DNA from: Theobroma cacao
Lineage: Eukaryota > Streptophyta > Magnoliopsida > Malvales > Malvaceae
DNA length: 64,000 nt
Direction of reading: 5' to 3'
Assembly: GCF_000208745.1 (NCBI RefSeq)
Contig: NC_030851.1
Span: 7,542,672 to 7,606,671 of the forward strand
The translations under genes and the position numbers were made by a program. The notes below the pieces were generated by a model. That model was not told where the DNA came from and searched no databases. It saw nothing but the letters and a program-made list of their open reading frames with translations. Shown in pieces: positions 33,408 to 47,025 of this stretch (within the stretch, counting starts at the first letter, position 1; each line of letters starts with the position of its first letter).

Positions 33408-36400
33408 TCACCTCACCCGAGGTGGGTTCTGATATGCACGACCTGCTTCATGCTTTGGAGCAAGTGGAGATTGATGCTGTAATGGCTGCCGGCCATGTCT
33501 GCTAGTTGTGTGACGTGCAGAACGATTTCTTGGCTCTTTTGGCTTTTCATTTGCAGATTCAATCTGTTCCAAAGTCTCTACAACTTCTTTCATTGATGGA
33601 CGATGTTTAGGTTCAGGTGCAAGACATTTTAAAGCAAGATGGGCTATTCGAAATGCAGCTTTGGAAGGATATTTACCCTCCAACCGATGGTCCATTAGGC
33701 TCTTCAGTTTTCTTCTGTCAGATAAATATGGCTTTACCCAATCCACCAGATTATGTCGCCCGCTTGGGCGGTTTGGATCAAGTGCTCGCAAGCCTGTTAA
33801 TATTTCAACTAAAACAACACCAAAACCGTACACATCGCTCTTTACATATAAGTGTCCTGTTTAGTCAGCAAAGTGTTCCAAGTCATTAAAAGTACAAAGT
33901 GGGTTTTGCTCAATTATTGTCTCAAAAATGCCACAATATGGTGCCAAGCAAGGACATCACTTATAAAAGCACCCAAAATTTAGAAAGGTATTAGAGGATT
34001 ACCTGTAGCAACATATTCTGGAGCTGCATAACCATATGTACCCATGACCCTTGTTGTTACATGTGATTGGCTAGCTGAAGGACCAAATTTGGCCAACCCA
34101 AAATCTGATATCTTGGCAGTATAAGACTGCAATGGAAATCGCCAAACCATATTAAATTTATGTTTCCTCTGTGTGTTTTCAAGGAGAATGTTCTATGTTA
34201 ATGCCTTCAATCCCACAAAAAAGAGGCCTTCCAGCTACTATAAATTTGTTATCACTAAATATTATAATAGCTAAACCATATAAAATTTATGTTTCCTCTG
34301 TGTGTTTTCAAGGAGAATGTTCTATGTAATCAATTATTTAAGCCTTTAATCCAAGATAAAGAGGCTTTCCGGCTACTATAAATTTGCTATCACTAAATAT
34401 ATATAATACCATCCCTTAAAGAATTCCCTGTGGTATGATTCATGAGTTGTATAGAAAGTTACCCCATCAAGCAGTATATTTGATGCTTTGAAATCTCTGT
34501 AAATTACTTGCTTGTCTGATGTGTGCAAGAAAGACAGGCCCTTCGCTGCTCCTATTGCAATTTTAAGCCGTATATCCCATTCAAGTGATTTAACAGTAGC
34601 ACCCCCTGGATAACAAATATTGTGTAGAGTGTGATCAACCAAATTAACTCACTAGAAATAGGAGATGGCAAGCATGCACAAATGAATATATGCTCACATG
34701 AGAAATCAGAGATATAAATGACTAAAAGCTCTTACTTCCAAAGAGATGGTTTTCCAAGCTGCCCTTCTGCATAAACTCATAAACAAGAAGAAGCTCTTTA
34801 TCCTCCCAACAGTATCCCAGCAGCCTTACAAGGTGAGGATGATACAACCTTCCTAAGAAATTTACCTCTGACTGCACCAATGAATGAAGAAGCAAATGTC
34901 TTAGCAACTTTAAATTTGTAGACATTTTAATATTCAAAGAAAATGAATAAAACAAATGCTAAATGATTCCCAAAAAGCAGGTTCGGATATCTCTGCTGCG
35001 GATGTATGTCACACACACACACACACACACACACAAAAACACAAAGGAGTTTTGAAGGTCTGTAACAAGTAGAAGCCAAAAGAACCTACTCAAAATGACA
35101 TGGAACAATATATCTGATGTAATACAATATTGCATTTGTAAAAGTCTTAGACCTACATATTTTCTCTGAGGCTTCAGTGGGGCAGCAAACTGGTATCTTA
35201 TCGTTTCAAATCCAGAAAACAGCCTAGTCATGTCTAGGTCATTCACACACAGATAAGAGGAACAATTGTACAATGAAACTCTTACAGTCTTACTTCTTAT
35301 AATACATAAAGAGCTACCTTTCACTTCGAACACTCTGTTCCAAAAATAGCAATGTAAAGCATAATGAGATGGCTTCACCCTCAAGAATTATTCACTTCTC
35401 AGCCTCTTTACTTTGCTCAAACAAGCCCTGAACTCTCAAGACTTCATTTGGGTTGCAATTAGCAGAATACTTCTACTGCATGTTGTTTCTTCAACCAGGT
35501 AATGAATGACTACTTAGATAAGTAAAGGTTTTACTTGAGGCACTGCAATTGTGCTCATGAGAAGCTGATGTCTTACATGCATGAAACTTTATGTTTGGAG
35601 AAATCCCAGGGAAATAATTATAGAAGAAAAATCAACTATATCTTAAAACAACATTTAAGTTTCTCGATTGGTTAATTCTTTCTCAAGTTAATGAAATCAC
35701 CTGCCATTCCTCAAATCCTTGCAAGCTCTCAGAGTTCAGTTTTTTGACAGCAATGAGGTTTCCACTTCCATTCTTCCCTGGTGCCTTCTCATCAAGCCAA
35801 CCTTTGAAGACTTTACCAAAGCCTCCCTCCCCAAGCACCATATCAGGCCTAAAATTCTTAGTTGCAGCCTTCAGTTCTGCAAAACTGAAGATCCTTAGAT
35901 TAGGAGTGGGCAAGATCTGCCCATTTGGAAAAGCCTCATCTCCACTCAAGGCTGAGAATCCGCTGCTCCTGGAGATATTACTGCCCCTAGATGTTCCAGA
36001 GGATATTGTGTTGCTGGCTGTCTGAGATGTCACTATTGCCAATCAAAAATGAAGTTTGCTTAACAAATGTTGGTTGTGAATTGGTCAACAGATAGAGTTT
36101 TGATACTAATCATACAGCAAATGACTTACATATAAATTGAGAATTGAAGAAATCAAAGTGTATAATGTTCAAAAACACAAAATGCAGATGAGAAATTCAA
36201 CAGGATAACCAATATTCCAAAATACACAAGTCAATGGTCAAAACACTACACAAAACCAAACCAGCATCAAGAACTGGGTTTTCGGTGCTGAAATACAAAA
36301 AGAATAGGAATTGTTTCAAATAAAATTCCAACTAATAATTAGAACTAGATTGAACCCACTTCAAAATAAGGAAATCTAATTGAAAAAACTAGCAAACAAT

Positions 36401-36521
36401 CTTTGTTAAAGAAACAGTAAAAAAAAAAAAAGATTAATATCTTTCGAAGGGTACCTGAACTGAGATGACCAGTCGTGCTCGGTGTTGGATTATCAGCTGG
36501 AGAACCCCAGCAAAGTCCCAT
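33408..36521 (-). CDS. PIX13: Receptor-like cytoplasmic kinase, RLCK-VII, PIX13-like
   Basis: Six exons with GT-AG junctions: 36521-36455, 36032-35701, 34871-34736, 34605-34463, 34126-34003 and 33856-33408. They total 1251 bp, 416 aa. The N-terminus MGLCWGSP carries Gly2 and Cys4, the usual signal for myristoylation and palmitoylation, so the kinase should sit at the plasma membrane. A serine-rich linker precedes the kinase domain: glycine loop [11 protein letters not shown] from residue 90, ATP lysine at about 119 (IAVKK), [14 protein letters not shown] catalytic loop, SDFGLAK, and APEYVATG. A basic tail of about 60 residues follows. RLCK-VII kinases relay signals from surface immune and developmental receptors. 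The MGLCWGSP start and length recall Arabidopsis At2g17220 (PIX13/Kin3), from memory; CST (At4g35600) is the close alternative. No defect is seen. Confidence 0.9.
34142..34408. repeat. Tandem duplication of about 128 bp inside a kinase-gene intron
   Basis: 34142-34269 and 34271-34408 match closely: AATTTATGTTTCCTCTGTGT, TTTTCAAGGAGAATGTTCTA, GGCTACTATAAATTTG-type and ATCACTAAATAT blocks recur in the same order. It lies within the intron between exons 4 and 5 and leaves the coding sequence untouched. Confidence 0.85.
35010..35035. repeat. (CA)n microsatellite
   Basis: A pure CA run of 13 units in intron 2 of the RLCK gene. Confidence 0.95.
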
Positions 36522-39017
36522 CCTGAAAAAACTCTTTTTCCTTGTGCTCTTCCCTTCCTCCACTTGTTGGAGCATAAGCAGACTTAGAAATCAGCAAACG
36601 TTTTGCAGCAAACAAAAATAACTTTCAACAAGTTGATGATATATATATATATATATATATTATAGATATATAAAGAAAAAGAAAACCAACTTTCTTGCTT
36701 TGATCAATCAATCTTTTTTCTCAACTCAACCACAAAAAAATGGAGTTACTATTCTATTTCTTCTCTTATTTGTCAATTGACTGGAATACTCCGTTTGTGT
36801 TTCCACTAACAGGGCAAAGTACCTTGACTTTGGTTTTGTGCGATTCAAGCAAAATTCAGCAACTAAACTTGACAATGGAAAACAAAAAACAATTAAAAAA
36901 TTGCCCAAATGGAAAGCCAAAGTGCATGTGTCAAGGTGAAATTTAAGTAGCACTTACAATATTACAAAGACTGAGTCTTCGGATGTTTGGTTAAGGAAGT
37001 AACTGAGAGAGCTTCCTTGCGGGTAATTTAGACTGGAACGTTTTGTCGGGTCAACTGCCGTGTCCTAAAAATTAAAAAAAAAAAAAAAAGAAAGCTCAGT
37101 CAAACACAAATGCAATTAAATTTCAAGGCCTTCACATTTAATTTGGCTTGGCAAAAACATCATGGAAAAAGACCTAAGCCCACGATCATATTTTATCCTT
37201 ACTATTTAATAATCATATTAATATCGAAAATTAAAATTAAAAAAAATAAGAAAAGAAAGTGTTAGGTGGGATATCACTGCCTGAAAATCAAATTATAAAA
37301 AAAAAAAAATTTGTTCATGGGCGCGTTTTACTCGAGAAGTAATGCAATGGACTATGATGTCACAACCATTTTTACATGATGGGAATTATATCTCATAAGA
37401 TCTTTGATACTTCTTTTTGGATCATATCTTTACTCTTTTTTTAAAAAATTGAAATTAATTCAAAGTGTACCCTTTTTTTTAATACTTGAGCTTGAAACCA
37501 TATCAACAGTCTTTTCACACTTACGATATCATTGGTAGTTTAATTCGTTGTGAAATTTGGTGGAAATATATGATATTCAAAGCTAAAAAAGAAGGGAAAA
37601 AAAGGGTAGTACTAGTACATGCGATTAACATTATGTCAGCCAAAGAAATGGGCATCCTAAAAATCGTGGGTTGGGGCATATTAATGGAGATCCATGAATT
37701 GGAACCTAATGTAGGGGAGGCCAACAGCTTATCCCGTAAGTCAATTTGATTTTGACTTTTGAATCTTGATCACCCACACCCCCCGCAAGGTTCAACTCAA
37801 ATTAATTGCTCCTTCCCGGCCTCTAAACCACGAAGGAAGGTGTCTCGCAGTTTCTTCCTTTGATAAAAAGGGGCTAGTATTTCTTGACCCTCCTTTTGGC
37901 TTCATTTGACATAAGCAGATAGAAAAAAAAAAAAAAAAAGGAAGAGAGTTTCATTTAGATATGAACCGTGTACAGTTGCATGGCACTCTCTCTAATTTAC
38001 CATTTTCCCCATCTCTAGGGTCAACATTATAGAAGCAAGAAAGTCAACTTTTATATCAAATCTGTAGTTACAAACAAAATGTTTTTATCACTTGTTTCAA
38101 ACTGCAATTTACACCAAATAAAATGATAAATTTCCTAATACATTTATTTATTTAGTTTTGTGAAACCTCAGGCTATTATTCTCTCCCCGCATTCAATTCC
38201 TTGAGTTGTAGGGAGCGGTTTGGTGGCATGTCCACTGTCAAAGACAGGCTCCTCTTGACCAAGTCACTTGTTTAATTTGTCAAGGGGCCAGGGGCCAAGG
38301 GCCAAGCCTCATCTTTCTTCTCCCAATTTCCGTCACACAAACAAAATATAGATTTTCATACCGTTTAGGATAAAAGGTTGAAATTTAAGGATTTTCTTGA
38401 AAGGAATAATGGTCAAAAAAGGTTGTGACCACCGGCAAAAGGGTCTTAGGAAGCGACCACGAAGTTCAAATGTGGCATCCATTTAATGCAAAAGCGGCAT
38501 TACAATTCAAAGATTTTACTCCAACTTTATATATATATATATAGTCTAGGAAGAAAAGAAATTAACTTTCCTATTATCTCAGTAAGCTACGATATCTTCG
38601 ATCATCAAGGTCATATTGACAAACAACAACGATAATCCGAATTCAGATTGCCTCCACATCACCTACAGAAATCTACAAACTGCAATGTATTGAATAATAG
38701 ATCTACTTTATGAAACTTCATAACAAATTTTAAAATACAGAGTAAATATCTTCACCTAGTCTAGAAATGAATTCAGGCTACATGATGGCTTCCAATGTTA
38801 CAAATGAAACCATGTTGCTTATGGACCTAAAAATTAGGATACACTGATATGTACAACAATTACCTAGTCGTTTACAATACAAGTTATGTGTAGCTTTACC
38901 TGCTCCTAGTCAATGGGACCTGCTTGGTTATCTCACCAGGAGCATTAATTCTGAAACTAACCATCCTATGGTTAACTTAATTGAAAGAGGAAAAAATATT
39001 AATAATATCAATTATGC
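36522..39017. other. Spacer between RLCK and bromodomain genes
   Basis: Holds the RLCK promoter side, an (AT)n microsatellite at about 36639-36660, several A/T tracts, and at its right the 3' UTR of the bromodomain gene. No supported gene or transposon. Confidence 0.5.
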
Positions 39018-42000
39018 TCAGAGCTGCAATGCTAAATCTGGCTGAGCTGAATCAACTCGACTAGAACTAGGTGACCCAGGAGACTGAAATCTGATATTCA
39101 GGTCGGGTGGGACTGAATCTGGTTTCTGTTGTGGTGACAACCTTGAGCCTGGTTTTTGCTGTGGTGACAACCTTGAGTCTGGTTTCTGATGTGGTGATAA
39201 TCCTTGCCATGATGCCTGTGGATGAAGCCCTGATCTTGGGGATGCCACTCTTTCACACCCTGAATTTGGTAAGGGACTGCTGGGATTCTTTATACATGAA
39301 TTTTCTGAAACTTTAGAGTCATCAGAGTTTGAGTTTGCAGTTCCTGGATGGACAAAGTTAGTGGCAGTCCTTGAGACAGTGTCAAGCATCTGAGATGACT
39401 GGAAACTGAACCCAGAAGGCCTGGCAGTCCCAATTATTTTCGCCATCTGAGCTGGAAGGTTAAACCCATAAGCACCATTATGTCCATTCATGCCAGGATG
39501 AATTACAGGACTTTGATGAATCCGGAAGGGAGGCCACGGCCTAACTGCTCCTGCACTGCTGTTTGTCATGTTAAAACCAGTACCAGAAGTCAATCCCACA
39601 CTGGATTCTGTCTTTTCATTCTGGCATTCAGGAGATTTATTAGCAGCCAAACGGGATGAAGAGGAACTGCCAGATGCAGGTATAGGCTTACTTAAATGGC
39701 CACCTGAAATAGAGTGAATTGAAGGAACATGTGTCTCAGACAAATTATCTGCTTCAGGCTTGTCGGATGGTTTATCTTCTCTTCTCTCCTGGGCGCAAGA
39801 AGAACTAGCAGAACAGGAACTTTGACGAACAAAGCAGGGCTGTGATGCTGTCAGCGGGCCTGGTGGAAGTGAGACTGAAGGTAGTAGCAGTGGTTTCTGT
39901 GCTGGAACATCATTTTCCCCAACCCATCCAGGACCAAAATTTACTCCAGGTGGTAAAGACTTTTCTATCTTTTTAGAAGCAATTTTCCAGGCAACATGAC
40001 CAAGGTTTGCAGCAAATCGAGCTAGGCTTCGTGTATAACCATGCTCTAAGTATACCCCCACCTGCTTCACATGAAGACCAAGCCATCAATAAATGAAAGG
40101 ACACGCCAAATCTAAGATTCCCCACACAAGCTGGTCCACCAGAAAGGATAGAGCAGCACATGCTATGGCCAGTTGTGAACAGTGTAAATATGATTCCCCA
40201 ATCCCCAGTGGGAAAATTCCAAGCTAAACAACTAATGTGATTGAAAAGTGCCAACTATTCATCCTTTGCTCTACTCTTATTATTACTGTTTAAGATTCCC
40301 TCAGACCCCAAAAACACACAAAATAGATACATTTTCCACCACCTAGGGAGGGAAAATCAGTAACATATCCATATTACCAAGCAACTCTGAAATTATATGG
40401 CCTAAGGCATATTCTACAGTTTATTTCATCATTGGTGTTCAAAATTGCACCCACCACCTACAGTTGTGGACAAAACTTATGGCAGTGAGGAGCGTCACTA
40501 TTCTCCTCAGTAGAATTTAAAAAATCATCATACGTCTATATGATACGTACAGTCAGAAGCTGCTTCCTCTCTCCATCAAAAGTAGTCAACACAGATGCCT
40601 CAGGTGCAGCAACTGATGGGTGAAATAGCTTATATGTGTTACGTCTATTCTCATCCAGCACAAAATTCCTTTTTCCATGCTTCATCATATAACCTTTTAA
40701 CATAGAACCTGGAAGAAAAGGTAAATGCTTCACTGCCTTCTCATAAAACAGGGGACATCTAAGAAGGGTGAGAACTAATGAGAACTATAGGAAAAGCAAC
40801 CTGAAACATCTAGTGTTTGACCTGTACCTTCATCACTTCTATCAGATCTGTTTTCAGGAAACCAGCCAGAATAAACATCATTGCGAGAACCATAAAATTT
40901 TCCAGATGAATCTGCAAAACTAGACTTGTCAGAGGGGAGAAGTCCTTTTCTCATGTCATGATTGACCAACATGGAGTTCTCTGCCCCAGAAGCAAGGGTG
41001 GCATCCGAGGAAAATTCTGGCGCAGAACGCTCCTCCAAGGAAGGCCTGCCCAGCGGCTTCTTGAAATTCTTAGTTGGTGGTCTGCCTCTCTGTACCACCT
41101 TTTGTTCTGCTTCATTATCATCACTATCCTGCCTTAAATTTTCAAAGTTCTTTTTTGCTAGCTCTTGTATGGATCGTGCCTGATAACAAATTAAAAATTT
41201 TTTTAACAAAATATATAAAGTTGACCTCCAACATAAATTAGGAGTTGACACCTGACCATACCTGTCGAAAATATATAGTATCAGGTGCATTATACTGCAT
41301 TGCATTCGAACATAGGAGGAAAACATCTTTCTGCAAGATAATAAAAGCAAACATCAATTCACATGTGCCAAAGCTTGAGCTTCTTGTAGAATCAAATCAA
41401 AGCATCAAGTATAATAGGTTATTGACCAGATTGCACCTTTAAAATTTTTTAATGTTTGAGATGAGAAGAGAATAACTAAACTGCATCATCTCTTCATCCA
41501 GAATACAGAATAAGGTATCTTTTAAAACTCATATTTAAGGAAATTACGGCCTTAAATTTGCTTCAACAACAGTTCTATTTAATGAGATGAAACAGTTTGA
41601 ACATCCACAGGACATTTTTCTTTTCTTTTTCTCAGCCAGGCAAGCTTCAAACGGATTGGCAACAATAACAAAACTATATAAAACCATGTTCAGCCTTTCA
41701 TCAATTTCCTTTTTCCCACTCAGCACATCACGTCTATTCAGAGAACAAAGAAGTACCAAAAGTGCAGCAGACAAGTAGGAATACCATGACTATTAAGCAC
41801 TAACAACAACAAAACACACGCAAGTTTCTGGCATTCATACAAGCATGCTTCAGTATCTACAAAAGGAGGCAAAAATTTTAGCATATGATGTAAATGCAAG
41901 GTTTGCTCTCCCAATAATACCAAGTGACACTTGAAGACATGGCAAAAACAGAATTTTGTTTAGTAGCCCTCCATTCAAGTTTGTTCCACAATAACTCTAT

Positions 42001-44527
42001 CAACCATCAAAAGTTTATTTGAAGTTGGATCACTTTAAACCAGAACTTTATACTCCTAAATGCGGATCTGATGCATAGCGACATCTTCAAAGTACAGACA
42101 TAGCAACCGAAATCATGTATGGCAATCAAAATCTTACAGCACAGGCTAAAATGCATCTATCACCTGAAAGGGATTCACAACCAATGAAGGGAACTGAATA
42201 GTTGCTATGAGGCACGGAGACAAAGAAACATGACAGAAGAATGGGAAAAAGGACAGAAAACTATGCTTCTCCAAACCACACATGTATCCCAGAGATAAAA
42301 CAGGATTTGTATTAGTCTATAAAATGGCCTAGCTGTTATGCTAATTGCGTCATAAGTCTTGGAATTAATGAATCCAGCAGGATGCAAAGCTAGGATTCAA
42401 GACCAACATAACACTTCGGCTAGGGGCTGGTATCATTGGTCCTAGAGATCACAGGCAATCCATATGCATGCCCATGGAAGCGATCCAAGAAGCATGGCGC
42501 ATGTTGGCTTTGTATTTATTACATAGAATCATAAACTAACAATAAAAGGCCATTAGATGAGCCAAGGCACTCATTTTGCAGTATTTCTATTATAATATTA
42601 CTACTATTTTGGAATCATGTAACAACAAGAAACCGGACATGCTAGATGGAGAGACAAATGCAACACCATCCTTTCTAACTGTTCTGTCTATCAAGTCCAA
42701 ACTTTAAAAAGCCAATGCAGAATCACTTCTTGGTGATTTTAGCAGAATTAAATGATTGATTGAGAATCCAGTTAACAGAAGAGACCATAATCAACAAAAC
42801 TCTAAAATAATCGAAAATTATAGAAGAGAGGAGGCAAAAGGTAAAATGACAGTAACGTAAATCAACCTCAAACTGTTCTAAGTTGGCATAAGCACTGCTA
42901 GCAAGTTTCTTCCTAATAGTTGCAAAATCCATCGGATGCTCAATAACTTCATGGTAGTCTGGTAGCTGCATAAAAAAAGAAATCACATTAGAGAAAAGGT
43001 ATAATAACAACAATGATACATAAAAGTAAAATTCCATCATTTGAAAATCATACCTCTTTAGGGTCCGCTGGCTCCGAAAACGCGCCATAAGTGTCCTTCC
43101 TGAAATTGTTTAATTTCAAAAAGAAGCAGAACTTAGAGATGTGGTCATCAAAAAGCTGCATGGAAGGAATCAAACTAATATCATGTGAGCTTATGGACAT
43201 ACTTTTGAAGCCTGTCTAGGATGAATAGTAACAACTTTTTATCCGGTAAAGCCGTTGAGGGTCCCGAATCCAACTGACCACCTACAAATGTAGACAATGA
43301 TCAACCATTAAAAAAAAAAAACCTAAAATCCCCTCAAATGAAATGCTTTTTGAGCAAATGGGTATTGGATCATAAGCAAACCTTGGCTGTTAGTTGTGGG
43401 TTTTGCACCAGAAACAGACTTCTCTTCCTGAAAAAAATAAATTCAAAATGAAGAATAATATTAATAATTAGAAAATCAACGAGCAACAATTTTTATGTCC
43501 TTAAGTGGGTGAGGAACCACCAATCAAAGTAGCTGTGAAAAAGCAAAGCAGAAGAGCATTGAAAGTTCCAAAAAAGGCAAAATACAGTTACAATAACTGT
43601 GAAAAAAAATAGAATAACAAAAAGAAAGGACAAAATAAACTTTTTATTAACTATCGAAGTCAAAATCATTATTAGAAGTTTCTTTTCTCTCTGAGTGAGA
43701 AACTAGAGACGGACCTATTAGCCAACATTAAAAAACACCCCAACCAACAAAATAAATATTACAAAATACTTTTTTGTTTAAACTCAAAAATAAATCAGCA
43801 AATTTTCAAACATAAATTCCAAAAAAATGGGAACAAGTCAAAACCCCCATATTTTCTCAAAATGGTAGAAAAACCCCACCTACGCTCCGGCCCGAAATTC
43901 AAGTAATTTTCCATTCCATCAATACGAAAAAAAAAAATAATTGGCGCTTTTTTCCAAAAACCCGTTGAAATGCCCAGAACAAAAACGAAAAAGAAAATTG
44001 AAACTTTATTTTTTATTTAATTTTTTTCAAAAATTTCAAGTTTAGAAAACCTTTTTGGAATCAGCAACCGCAGATCCATCCCCGATCGAATTGATTTTCC
44101 TCTTCTTGTGGCTCGAACCCGCGTTACTCTCCTCGAGATTCGAACCGGAGCCGCGGGATTCTGAATTAACCGGCGATTTTTGCTGCGAGGAAGGCAACTT
44201 AAGGACGAGCTTCAGCTTCTTCTCGCGTCGCTTTTTCCCGGCCAATTCTTCTCCTTCTTCGTCTTCTTCTTCTTCTTCGTCATCGTCGTCTTCCTCATCG
44301 TTATCCTCCGGCGAATGATTGTGATTCCGGCGGTTGGATCGACGGAGAGGAGTGGCAGTGGCAGAGTCGTAATTAGGAGTAATTTGGGGGGCAGAAACAT
44401 TTCTTTTTCTATTCAGTTGATTCTGTTGTTGCTGCTGTTGTTGTTGTTCTTTAAGGGTGCGTTTTTGGAGATCCAAAAGAGAAGGCCTTCCTTTCTTCTT
44501 CTTCTTCTTCTCCACTATCTTACCCAT
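39018..44527 (-). CDS. Nuclear bromodomain protein, BRD1/BRD2-like
   Basis: Nine exons join in frame: 44527-44051, 43427-43382, 43281-43203, 43099-43054, 42965-42867, 41330-41262, 41179-40828, 40708-40551 and 40061-39018; 2370 bp, 789 aa. The N-terminus (MGKIVEKKKKKKGRPSL) is basic with an AT-hook-like GRP, then a Gln-8 run and an acidic Asp/Glu tract near residue 120. The bromodomain spans about residues 185-285, with LPDYHEVIEHPMDF and the acetyl-lysine-binding Asn in QYNAPDTIYF at about 263. A second GRP pair (RGRPPTKN, LGRPSLEE) follows. The C-terminus has three 10-residue SPQQKP repeats, PPDLNIRF and a final DLALQL. In Arabidopsis such proteins (BRD1, BRD2, BRD13) are subunits of BAS-type SWI/SNF complexes. 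The ATG at 44527 is preferred to an in-frame ATG 50 codons upstream (44677) because relatives start MG-IV-KKKKGRPS. Confidence 0.88.
39115..39204. repeat. Three coding 30-bp tandem repeats in the bromodomain gene
   Basis: Units 39115-39144, 39145-39174 and 39175-39204 share TGGTGACAACCTTGAG-type sequence and encode SPHQKPDSRL / SPQQKPGSRL / SPQQKPDS. The array keeps the reading frame and could vary in copy number. Confidence 0.9.
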
Positions 44528-44703
44528 ATTATTTTGGGGCCTTTTTTTCTTTCCCTCTTTTTTCTCTTTCTGTTTCTTTCTCTTCTCCCTACAGACAAAC
44601 AAGCATGGTCTTCCTCTTTTTTTTATTAATTTATTTTTTGGAAAAATAAATTGTGCATTGGTTTGGTTTTTTACCATTTTTTTTTAAAGATGTTTGTTTT
44701 AAC

Positions 44704-44773
44704 GGGCCCAAATATTTTTATATATCTTCGACTTTTAGTACATTGGCACGTGGTTCACGGAGGTTGACACGTG
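44704..44773. promoter_or_regulatory. Two G-boxes and a GGGCCCA site upstream of the bromodomain gene
   Basis: CACGTG palindromes lie at 44747-44752 and 44768-44773, 21 bp apart (two helical turns), about 220-245 bp upstream of the start codon. GGGCCCA, a TCP-type site, lies at 44704-44710. G-boxes bind bZIP and bHLH factors; use here is inferred. Confidence 0.5.
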
Positions 44774-45509
44774 TTGAGAAAAGAAACGGAGGGAGAGGCC
44801 TTGCGCTGAGTGGCCTCGTGTTGAATTGGAAAGCATACAACAACAATAACAGCAAAAGGTACGCGTGTTTTTTCCCTTCGCCTTTGACTCGCAACTCGCA
44901 ACTTGGCAACTGTGTTTTGTGGCGGGCCGGCAGTTATCGAAGGCCTATAACTGTTTCGACCAGTTTTTTACCCGCCTGTGGTTAAAATCCCAACACTAAG
45001 CTACGTAGAAATGACGTGCAGCATCTGGAGGGTCAAACTCAGTAGAAAAGTCAACAAGGAAGGGTAGCCTGATAAATGCTGGCGTGGTGGGTTAACTGAG
45101 TGCGTGCGATTCTCCTTTCAGCGGTGCAGTAAAGTAAGCTGCCAATCGCATAAGATTTCGCGGCCAAAAAGCAAAAAATAAATAAATAAAATATTCATTT
45201 TTTATTTTTAATTATAATTTAAAAAATGAATTTATTAATTTTCATAATAAATATCTTATTTTTAAAAAATATTTTTGATTACACATAAATTCAACGTTAA
45301 TCACTCATTAATATTTCTATTAATATAATAACAAGACAATATTAAAATGACAATATTAAAAGAATAATATTGTCGATCGTGCTCCCTTACCTTAGGTTCT
45401 TGGAAAACACGGATCGGTGCTTCCTTTTATTGGAAAGCACCAAATTTGATACTCCCTTCTCTTAAATAGTAAGGTAGTTTTTAGATTTTTTTTTTAAATT
45501 ATATAATAA
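44774..45509. other. Former shared upstream region of the bromodomain and TANGO2 genes
   Basis: No gene is seen. It ends with AATAA at 45505-45509, the target site of copia element 2. It continues beyond the element at 53533. Confidence 0.6.
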
Positions 45510-45785
45510 TATTATGAAATAAATTTTAAAAGAATAAATAAAGATAATTAAAGAAAAAAAAGAGAGTGTTTAGGAGAAAAAAAAAGATCTTATTGAAGTG
45601 TATATTTACAAATAAAGTGAAGGTCTATTTATAGGCTAACAACCCCTTGAATCATAGTCCTTAATCTAATTTTATCTAATACTTCAAATCATATTACATT
45701 TCTTGTATCTTGCCTTTTAACTATTTGACTTGATCTGCACTTATTGAGTCATAATATAATAGACATTCACATATTTATTCATAAC
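45510..45785 (-). repeat. Copia element 2, 3' LTR
   Basis: 276 bp, ending ATTTATTCATAACA. Nearly the same as 53256-53532, with shared blocks GATCTTATTGAAGTGTATAT-type, CTAACAACCCCTTGAATCAT and TCTGCACTT-TTGAGT. Confidence 0.9.
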
Positions 45786-47025
45786 ACTACCCCTTGAATG
45801 TTCATTGTATTAAGAATATGCCTCGTTAAAACCTTACTGAAAAAAACCTCATGAAAAAAAATTCGAGTGAAAGAAAAAGAGTACATAATTCTTTTTAAGA
45901 ATACGTTTATGAAATATTGTCTGATTAAAAACTTTATCAAGAAAACCCCAATGGAAAAAACCTTGATGAAGAAAAAGAGTACAGTGCGTATTTTACTCCC
46001 CTGATTACTGCATTATAGAGATCTTTAAAATGATGCATTCCAACTTTGCAAATATTGCAATAAGAAGGGCTTTAGTGAACAAATCTGCTAAATTGTCACT
46101 TGACTGAATTTGTTAAACACTAATTTCACCCTTTTCTTGAAGGTCATGAGTGAAGAAGAATTTTGGCGAAATACGTTTTGTTCGATCGCCTTTAATGTAT
46201 CCTTCCTTTAACTGTGCTATGCAAGCAATGTTATTCTCATATAACATTGTTGGAATTTTCTTCTTGGTTGACATGTCACACGTTTCTCGAATATGTTATG
46301 TTACAAATCTTAACCAGACACATTCATAACTTGCTCATAAGTTGCTAAAATTTCTGCATGGCTAAAAGAAGTAGCAACTATAATTTGCTTTATAAAATGC
46401 CATAAAATAGTCATACCTCCATATGTGAACAAATAACCTATCTGGGATCGAGCTTTGTGTGGATCAGATGAATATTCTGCATCTGCATAACTAATTAAAT
46501 TTTATTTTGATGCATTTAAATTATATAAGCCATATCCATTGTTCCTCGGAGATATCAAAGTATATGTTTAATTCCATTCCAATATCTTCGAGTTGGAAAA
46601 GAACTATATATTGCTAATAAATTCACAGCAATTACTATATCAAGTCATGTATTGCTAGCAAGATACATTAATGCTCCAATTTCAGTAAGATATGGTACTT
46701 TAGGATTATGAAGTTCTTTATTATCCTCACGAGGTCGAAAAATGTCTTTTTTTTTACATCTCATAACCTTACAACCATTGGTGAACTCAATGAATACGCT
46801 TTCTCCATATAAAATCGGTTTAGCACTTTTTGCTATAAAATTAAATTAATGGAAAAATATTCTATTTGTCAAGTGCTTAATCTAAAGACTCAAACAAAAC
46901 TTTGTTTTTTAAAGATCTTTCATCTCAAATTCTCTCTTTAAGTAATCCACACTCTTCAAGAGTTCCAATAATGTTCAAGTCATCAACATAAACAACAATT
47001 ATAATAAATCATATCTAAACCCCTT

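Noticed and set aside
39115..39204. Short direct repeats considered as a CRISPR-like array
   Set aside because: Contiguous coding minisatellite without spacers, in a plant nuclear gene.
44180..44629. Plus-strand ORF of 149 aa, Phe/Leu-rich
   Set aside because: Antisense of the Glu/Asp/Gln/Lys-rich exon 1 of the bromodomain gene; hydrophobic only because of codon mirror effects.
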